A stretch of 9,597 nt of DNA from Chloroflexota bacterium. GTDB lineage: Bacteria; Chloroflexota; FW602-bin22; JAMCYS01. The DNA lies in contig JAJZQK010000083.1 in assembly GCA_021847625.1 (NCBI GenBank), forward strand, positions 1 through 9,597, given 5' to 3'. This document shows, one piece after another, positions 5,530-9,597 of this stretch (position 1 is its first letter; each line of letters begins with the position of its first letter). The translations under genes and the position numbers were made by a program. Below the pieces are notes generated by a model. It made no database searches and was not told the DNA's origin. It saw only the letters and a list, made by a program, of their open reading frames with translations.

Positions 5530-6684
5530 CTAGGCCCGTCCGCGGGTGTGCCCCGGGACGCTACGGTCCTTGGTTACGGCCGGCTTGGGACGGCGATAGA
5601 AGGGCAGCGCCGTCACCTCGGCCGGGTGCGCTTTGTCGCGGACAACGAGGGAAAGCCCGGTCCGCTCGGCAACCTCCGTCTCCACCAGGGCCATGGCGAT
5701 GCTGCGCCGCAGCGACGGCGAACGGTTGCCGCTCGTCACCGACCCTACTACCCTACCGTCCAATTGCACCGGTGTCCCCTGGCGGGCGATGGCGCCGTCG
5801 GGAATCGTCAGGCCGGTCAGCCGCCGTCGCGGGCCGGCTTCAGCCACCCGCTGCAGGGCGTCGCGCCCGACGAAGGCGCCTTTGTCCGGGCGCACGAAGC
5901 GCCCCAGCCCCACCTCATAGGGATTGACCGATTCGTCCAGTTCGTGGCCATACAGGGGCAGGCCCGCCTCGAGCCGGAGCGTGTCTCTCGCCCCCAGCCC
6001 GGCCAGCGCCGCCTTCCCCGCCCGCGCTTCTGCCGCCAGCTGCTCCCATAGCCTGATGCCCGCCTCGGCTGGCAGGATCACCTCGAACCCGTCCTCGCCG
6101 GTGTAGCCCGTCCGCGAGATGAGGCCCGTCTCGGCCCCGAACGAGCCTTCCTCGCTGCGGTAGTACTTGAGGCCGGCCAGGTTGGCGTTCGTCAGCGGCT
6201 GGAGGACCTCCGGCGAGGCAGGGCCCTGCACGGCGATCATCGCCGTTTCCAGGGTGCGGTCCGCCCACCGGGTCTCGCCGAAGCCATTGTGCCGCACGCG
6301 CTCGTCCTTCAGCGCGCCCAACCAGGCCAGGACCTTCTCCCGGTTGCTGGCGTTTGTGACGAGCAGGTACTCGCTCTCTGCCAGACGATAGACGAGCACG
6401 TCGTCCTTGATGCCCCCCTGGGGGTTGCAGAGCAGAGAGTAATGGCTCTGTCCCACGGCCAAGCTGAGGACGTCGTTGGTGAGCGCAAGCTGGAGGAGGG
6501 AGGCCGCCCCCTTCCCGCTGACGTAGATGCGGCCCATGTGGGAGATGTCGAAGATGCCGGCCGCCTGGCGGACCTTCTGGTGCTCCTCGATAATACTTGT
6601 ATACTGGACGGGCATCTGCCAGCCGGCAAAGTCGATCATCTTCGCCTTCGCCGCCACGTGCAGGCCGTACAAGGGTGTGCGCAT
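5530..6684 (-). CDS. gcvT: Glycine cleavage system T protein (aminomethyltransferase)
   Basis: A 384-residue T protein (EC 2.1.2.10). It takes the aminomethyl group from lipoyl-H protein, releases ammonia and passes the one-carbon unit to tetrahydrofolate. It opens with TPLYGLHVAAKAKMIDFAGWQMPVQY, the family's N-terminal signature in two adjoining pieces, followed by GIFDISHMGRI (43-53). GGIKDD (90-95) holds the conserved catalytic aspartate. Next come QGPASPEVL, SRTGYTGEDGFEV, GARDTLRLEAGLPLYGHEL and the C-terminal GSVTSGNRSPSL. The last ~20 residues form a basic tail beyond the usual end. The ATG at 6684 has GAGGAGGT exactly 6 bases upstream. The gene sits under a glycine riboswitch, which supports the assignment. 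gcvH and gcvP are not downstream: the next gene converges, so gcvT seems to be transcribed alone. Confidence 0.96.
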   Translation of the reverse strand: MRTPLYGLHVAAKAKMIDFAGWQMPVQYTSIIEEHQKVRQAAGIFDISHMGRIYVSGKGAASLLQLALTNDVLSLAVGQSHYSLLCNPQGGIKDDVLVYRLAESEYLLVTNASNREKVLAWLGALKDERVRHNGFGETRWADRTLETAMIAVQGPASPEVLQPLTNANLAGLKYYRSEEGSFGAETGLISRTGYTGEDGFEVILPAEAGIRLWEQLAAEARAGKAALAGLGARDTLRLEAGLPLYGHELDESVNPYEVGLGRFVRPDKGAFVGRDALQRVAEAGPRRRLTGLTIPDGAIARQGTPVQLDGRVVGSVTSGNRSPSLRRSIAMALVETEVAERTGLSLVVRDKAHPAEVTALPFYRRPKPAVTKDRSVPGHTRGRA

Positions 6685-6741
6685 AGATTGACCTCCTCGT
6701 TCCCGGCAATCTCCCCGGGAACCCACCTATTACAGAGCAAG

Positions 6742-6779
6742 AAAAAGGACAGGAATGCCTTGCCTTGCGTTCCTGTCCT
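6742..6779 (-). terminator. Riboswitch-controlled intrinsic terminator upstream of gcvT
   Basis: On the minus strand, AGGACAGGAA (6779-6770) pairs perfectly over 10 bases with TTCCTGTCCT (6755-6746) around a 14-base loop. A run of Ts follows directly (plus-strand AAAAA at 6742-6746). It lies between the second glycine aptamer and the gcvT ribosome-binding site. Its 5' arm contains CAGGA, the 3' strand of the aptamer 2 closing helix, so the aptamer fold and the terminator exclude each other. Glycine binding should therefore allow read-through into gcvT. Confidence 0.85.
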
Positions 6780-6955
6780 CTTTACCTGAGAGATATGCCA
6801 TCCATCCGCGGGATGATCAGTCCCCTTCGGTGCCCTTTACGGGGCCTCTCCAGGATTCTGTCCGACTACCGTCCTTCTGCCTGAGAGATTACAGCTTGCT
6901 CTTTCCCCTTCGGCGCCGCGGTACGCGCGGCCTCTCCGGTAGCCATCACACAGAC
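6771..6955 (-). promoter_or_regulatory. Tandem glycine riboswitch (two aptamers with leader-linker kink-turn)
   Basis: Two glycine aptamers are read on the minus strand upstream of gcvT. Aptamer 1 spans 6944-6864: the closing helix GGCTACC with GGTAGTC, then GGAGAG, GCCGAAGGGG and TCTCAGGCAGAAGGAC. Aptamer 2 spans 6855-6771: TCCTG with CAGGA, GGAGAG, CACCGAAGGGG and TCTCAGG followed by GGACAG. The linker is only 8 bases. Its ACAGA (6861-6857) can pair with TCTGT (6954-6950) in the leader, next to GA dinucleotides, as in the known leader-linker kink-turn of this class. Both cores match the family consensus, so the identification is firm. A terminator follows directly, indicating transcriptional control. 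Confidence 0.95.
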
Positions 6956-6975
6956 CGTATTCAGTTGCCGAATGA

Positions 6976-7005
6976 AGTTTAGCACCTCGCGGGCGAGTAT
7001 GGCAA
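6976..7005 (-). promoter_or_regulatory. gcvT: Candidate promoter for the riboswitch-gcvT transcript
   Basis: On the minus strand TTGCCA (7005-7000) and TAAACT (6981-6976) are spaced by 18 bases, matching consensus at 5/6 and 4/6 positions. Transcription would begin near 6969, about 14 bases before the leader strand of the kink-turn. This places the whole riboswitch in the leader with little excess, which supports the call. Confidence 0.5.
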
Positions 7006-7104
7006 TTGGCCACGCCAACGTCCGCCGGGGGCGAGCAGGCGCGGCCTTAGCGGCCGTCCCGTCCGGCCCCAGGGAGGCGGCCTCCCGGCAAAGGGCACAG
7101 AAAG

Positions 7105-7142
7105 GCCCCGGCCTACGCATGGGCCCGGGCCGGGGCTCTTTT
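7105..7142 (-). terminator. GC-rich, probably bidirectional terminator after the L,D-transpeptidase gene
   Basis: GCCCCGGCC (7105-7113) and GGCCGGGGC (7128-7136) form a perfect 9-bp stem around a 14-base loop. On the minus strand the stem is followed by CTTTCTGT. On the plus strand it is followed by TCTTTT, which is the better T-run. It lies 22 bases past the stop of the minus-strand transpeptidase gene and shields the gcvT promoter from read-through. No plus-strand gene ends here. Confidence 0.7.
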
Positions 7143-7163
7143 CGTCCTCGCTCAGTAGCGAGT

Positions 7164-7880
7164 CTAGTAGTGAATCACGACCGGCATGCCCAGGTAACCG
7201 AAGTCGTAGAAGAACTTCGCGTCACTGTTGCGCATACCCACGCAGCCGTGGCTCGTATTGTAGTTGCCGAACGAATCGCTGGGCGACCAGTAGTTGCCGT
7301 GCAGCGCATCTCCGGCGTTGTCGAAGTACTGCGTCCACTGGACGTTAGGCACGTAGTAGGCGCCGGGCGTGCCCAGCGGGATGCCAATCGTCGCCGAGCT
7401 CATGGTTACCGATGGATACCGGCGCAGGACGTAGAACGTGCCGGTCGGCGTGGCCCAGCCAGGCTTCCCGGTGGTGACGGGCGCCGTGTAGACGACCGTA
7501 CTGCCATTCATGGCGCGCGCCTGAAGAGTCGACAGGTTGACGTCGACCCAGTGGCCGGAGAAACTACCGCCCCGCGTGCTCGTCGTCGTCCGCGAGGTGG
7601 ACACCGTCGTGTCCGATATGTAGTAGCCAGACTTGGTGAGATACCAGGTGGAATCCCCGTTCACCGACTGACCGGAGACCGACTTCTGCACGACGACCGC
7701 ATCGCCCTGGTACACCTGCAGCACCACGGACGACGACAGGCTAGGCCCGGAACGCACGTTCGCGCTGCTGGCCGTCACATAGACTACCGAAGAGGCCGCC
7801 TCGGCCGGCGCGGCCATGATCGGTACCATCGTGAAGGCGATGACTAGGATCATCGCCAGCGAAAAGAGCCGTCTCATCAC
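7164..7880 (-). CDS. Secreted SH3b-YkuD L,D-transpeptidase
   Basis: A 238-residue exported cell-wall enzyme. YkuD-family L,D-transpeptidases make 3-3 peptidoglycan cross-links or attach proteins to peptidoglycan through a catalytic cysteine. The N-terminus is a Sec signal peptide: MMRR, a hydrophobic core to about residue 22, then APAEA with likely cleavage after Ala28. A bacterial SH3 domain follows (about 33-92, with SANVRSGPS), then a Ser/Thr-rich linker, then the YkuD domain (about 108-238). Catalytic residues are visible as LHGNYW (His194) and SHGCVGMRN (His211, Cys213, Arg217). The start is GTG at 7880, because GAGGAGGT ends 6 bases before it, the spacing used by gcvT and treZ; ATG at 7877 is nearly as good. 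Single gene with a terminator downstream. Bacteria use these enzymes in stationary-phase walls or spore coats; the role here is open. Confidence 0.92.
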   Translation of the reverse strand: MMRRLFSLAMILVIAFTMVPIMAAPAEAASSVVYVTASSANVRSGPSLSSSVVLQVYQGDAVVVQKSVSGQSVNGDSTWYLTKSGYYISDTTVSTSRTTTSTRGGSFSGHWVDVNLSTLQARAMNGSTVVYTAPVTTGKPGWATPTGTFYVLRRYPSVTMSSATIGIPLGTPGAYYVPNVQWTQYFDNAGDALHGNYWSPSDSFGNYNTSHGCVGMRNSDAKFFYDFGYLGMPVVIHY

Positions 7881-8051
7881 AACACAACCTCCTCATCCTA
7901 GTGCCCCCTGAGACGATTAAAACAACCGCAAAATGCGTGCCGAAACCCCCTACCCGTACGGGCACCCGGCAAGGCGACTCCTGCTTGCCAGCGGCGTGTC
8001 TCAGGGAAGGCCGGGCCTCTGGCAGAGGTTGAAAGCCGGCGCCGACTTGGC

Positions 8052-8081
8052 TTGCTCGCCAGACCACACCCTGCCTATAAT
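8052..8081 (+). promoter_or_regulatory. treZ: Promoter for treZ giving a very short leader
   Basis: A perfect TATAAT at 8076-8081 is preceded by TTGCTC at 8052-8057 with an 18-base spacer. The -10 box ends only 20 bases before the ATG at 8102. Initiation about 7 bases downstream would place the mRNA 5' end at roughly 8088, the first base of the Shine-Dalgarno, leaving a leader of about 14 bases. Confidence 0.5.
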
Positions 8082-8087
8082 CAAGAA

Positions 8088-8095
8088 GAGGAGGT
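8088..8095 (+). promoter_or_regulatory. treZ: Ribosome-binding site of treZ
   Basis: GAGGAGGT, a full anti-Shine-Dalgarno match, lies 6 bases before the ATG at 8102. The same octamer and spacing occur before gcvT. It fixes the treZ start, for which no stop codon inside the window helps to define the frame. Confidence 0.8.
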
Positions 8096-8101
8096 TGGCG
8101 A

Positions 8102-9597
8102 ATGAACGAGACAGGCTGGCGGCTGACGATGGGAGCGGAGGTTCGGCCGGCAGGGGTATACTTTCGCGTCTGGGCCCCGGCTGCCCGCGTCGTCGAGGTC
8201 GAGATTCATGGCTCCGCCGGCCCTAACTATCATCGTTTGGACGCGGAAACGGGGGAGGTATTGGCCGGCCTCGTCCCCGACGTCGGCGCCGGCACACTGT
8301 ACAAGTATCGCCTCGACGAGGGCCAGGCGTATCCGGACCCCTACTCCCGCTCGCAACCGGAGGGCGTCCATGCCCCGTCGGCGGTGGTTGACCCCACGGC
8401 TTACGAGTGGCACGACGCTTCGTGGCAAGGGCTGAGCCTGCAGGGCCTCGTGCTCTACCAGTGCCACGTGGGGACCTACACGCCCGAGGGGACGTTCGCC
8501 GCCCTCGCCGACCAGCTGCCCGAGATCAAGAAGCTCGGGGTCAACGCCCTGCAGATACTGCCCATCGCCGCCTTCCCGGGGTCGCGGAACTGGGGTTACG
8601 ACGGCGTCGACCTCTACGCCCCCACCGCTAACTACGGCGGGCCGCTCGAATTCAAGCGGTTCGTCGACACGGCCCACGGCGAGGGGCTGGGGGTCGTCCT
8701 CGACGTCGTCTACAACCACCTCGGCCCCGACGGCAACTACCTGCGCGCCTATTCGCCCTTCTACTTCACGGACCGCTACCACACCCCCTGGGGCGACGCC
8801 TTGAACTACGACGGCGAACACAGCCACTGGGTGCGGGAGTACGTGGTCCAGAACGCCTGCTACTGGCTGAACGAATACCACGTCGACGGCCTGCGGCTCG
8901 ACGCCACCCATGCCATCTTCGACAAGAGCCCCCGCCACATCCTGCGGGAACTGTCGGAGCGGGCCCGCGCCTCGCTGCCTCCCGGGCGGCAGGTCGTGCT
9001 CATCGCCGAGCATAACGGCAACGACGTCCGCTTCCTCCACCCGCCGGAGGCGGGGGGCTACGGCCTCGACCTGATCTACGCCGACGACTTCCACCACGAG
9101 ATGCGGGTGATACTCACGGGCGAGCGAGAGGGGTACTACGTCGACTACGAGGGCTCGGCGGACAACGTGGCGAAGATCATCCAGGAAGGTTTTCTATACC
9201 AGGGGCAGTTGTCGGCCTATATGGGCCGCCCGCGGGGCACGCCGACCACCGACGAGCCGGCCCGCCAGTTCCTGTATTGTCTGCAGAACCATGACCAGGT
9301 AGGGAACCGGGCCTTCGGGGAACGGCTCAACCACATGCTGGGCAGGAACCTCTACGCGACGGCCTCCGCCCTGCTCCTGCTCGTGCCCGAGACGCCTTTG
9401 ATCTTCATGGGGCAGGAGTTCGCCGCCTCGACGCCCTTCCTCTACTTCACCGACCACAACCCGGAGCTGGGGAAGCTGGTGACCATCGGTCGCAGAGAGG
9501 AGTTCAAGAGGTTCAGCGCCTTCAGCGACCCCGAGCGCCGGGAGCAGATCCCCGACCCCCAGGCGGAGGCGACCTTCCTTAGGAGCAAGCTCGACCT
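8102..9597 (+). CDS. treZ: Malto-oligosyltrehalose trehalohydrolase, 3' end beyond window
   Basis: The frame stays open for 498 codons to the window edge, so the gene is 3'-truncated here; full-length TreZ is about 550-620 residues. The enzyme (EC 3.2.1.141, GH13) releases trehalose from maltooligosyltrehalose made by TreY, a route from glycogen or maltodextrin to trehalose. An N-terminal CBM48-like domain (about 1-100, FRVWAPAARVVEVEI) precedes the barrel. GH13 motifs are DVVYNH (201-206), GLRLDATHA with nucleophile Asp267, LIAEHNGND with acid/base Glu303, and QNHDQVGNR with Asp398. HVGTYTPEGTF and FMGQEFAASTPFLYFTDH are TreZ hallmarks that separate it from glycogen-branching enzyme and TreX. 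Position 8102 is chosen for the GAGGAGGT 6 bases upstream. It is divergent from the transpeptidase gene; treY is expected downstream but not visible. Confidence 0.93.
   Translation, partial: MNETGWRLTMGAEVRPAGVYFRVWAPAARVVEVEIHGSAGPNYHRLDAETGEVLAGLVPDVGAGTLYKYRLDEGQAYPDPYSRSQPEGVHAPSAVVDPTAYEWHDASWQGLSLQGLVLYQCHVGTYTPEGTFAALADQLPEIKKLGVNALQILPIAAFPGSRNWGYDGVDLYAPTANYGGPLEFKRFVDTAHGEGLGVVLDVVYNHLGPDGNYLRAYSPFYFTDRYHTPWGDALNYDGEHSHWVREYVVQNACYWLNEYHVDGLRLDATHAIFDKSPRHILRELSERARASLPPGRQVVLIAEHNGNDVRFLHPPEAGGYGLDLIYADDFHHEMRVILTGEREGYYVDYEGSADNVAKIIQEGFLYQGQLSAYMGRPRGTPTTDEPARQFLYCLQNHDQVGNRAFGERLNHMLGRNLYATASALLLLVPETPLIFMGQEFAASTPFLYFTDHNPELGKLVTIGRREEFKRFSAFSDPERREQIPDPQAEATFLRSKLD

Noticed and set aside
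6972..7847. 291-codon plus-strand frame
   Set aside because: It starts inside the gcvT promoter and runs antisense through a terminator and the L,D-transpeptidase gene.
8081..9097. 338-codon minus-strand frame
   Set aside because: It is the antisense shadow of treZ, whose plus-strand frame carries every GH13 motif.
1..9597. A novel multi-gene defence, secretion or biosynthetic system
   Set aside because: All eight genes belong to recognisable single-gene families on mixed strands, with no nuclease, helicase, transposase or toxin-antitoxin pair.

Overview
The window is a GC-rich bacterial chromosome segment with consensus-like Shine-Dalgarno sites (GAGGAGGT or close variants about 5-8 bases before most starts), sigma70-type promoters and a tandem glycine riboswitch. 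Intergenic spaces carry short palindromic repeats. No gene pins down the phylum. The mix (long Memo-family protein, PAC2 protein, riboswitch-controlled gcvT, SH3b-YkuD L,D-transpeptidase, TreZ) fits an uncultured free-living bacterium of an Armatimonadota-, Chloroflexota- or deep Bacillota-like group; this is inference only.

Layout, left to right. (1) Plus strand: a Memo-family protein (AmmeMemoRadiSam system protein B) with its own near-consensus promoter, then a small PPC/DUF296 protein. (2) Minus strand, convergent with these: a 3-hydroxyisobutyrate dehydrogenase-family NAD(P)-dependent reductase. (3) A gene-free stretch of about 600 bases packed with palindromic repeats. (4) Minus strand: a PAC2-family protein, divergent from (5) a plus-strand redoxin-like thioredoxin-fold protein with two CxxC motifs. 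(6) Minus strand: gcvT, the glycine-cleavage aminomethyltransferase, preceded by a tandem glycine riboswitch and an intrinsic terminator positioned as a classic ON switch. (7) Minus strand: a secreted SH3b-YkuD L,D-transpeptidase with its own terminator. (8) Plus strand: treZ (malto-oligosyltrehalose trehalohydrolase), starting at 8102 and running off the right edge, with a perfect TATAAT box so close that the mRNA should begin at its Shine-Dalgarno.

Most genes appear to be single transcription units of housekeeping metabolism (one-carbon/glycine, hydroxy-acid oxidation, trehalose, cell wall) and I see no multi-gene defence, secretion or biosynthetic system. The least ordinary content is non-coding: three roughly 100-base elements bounded by the inverted repeat ACGCGGTGGG/CCCACCGCGT with a second nested inverted repeat, two of them beginning within 10 bases of a stop codon, and a riboswitch in which aptamer, kink-turn, switching helix and terminator can all be read directly.
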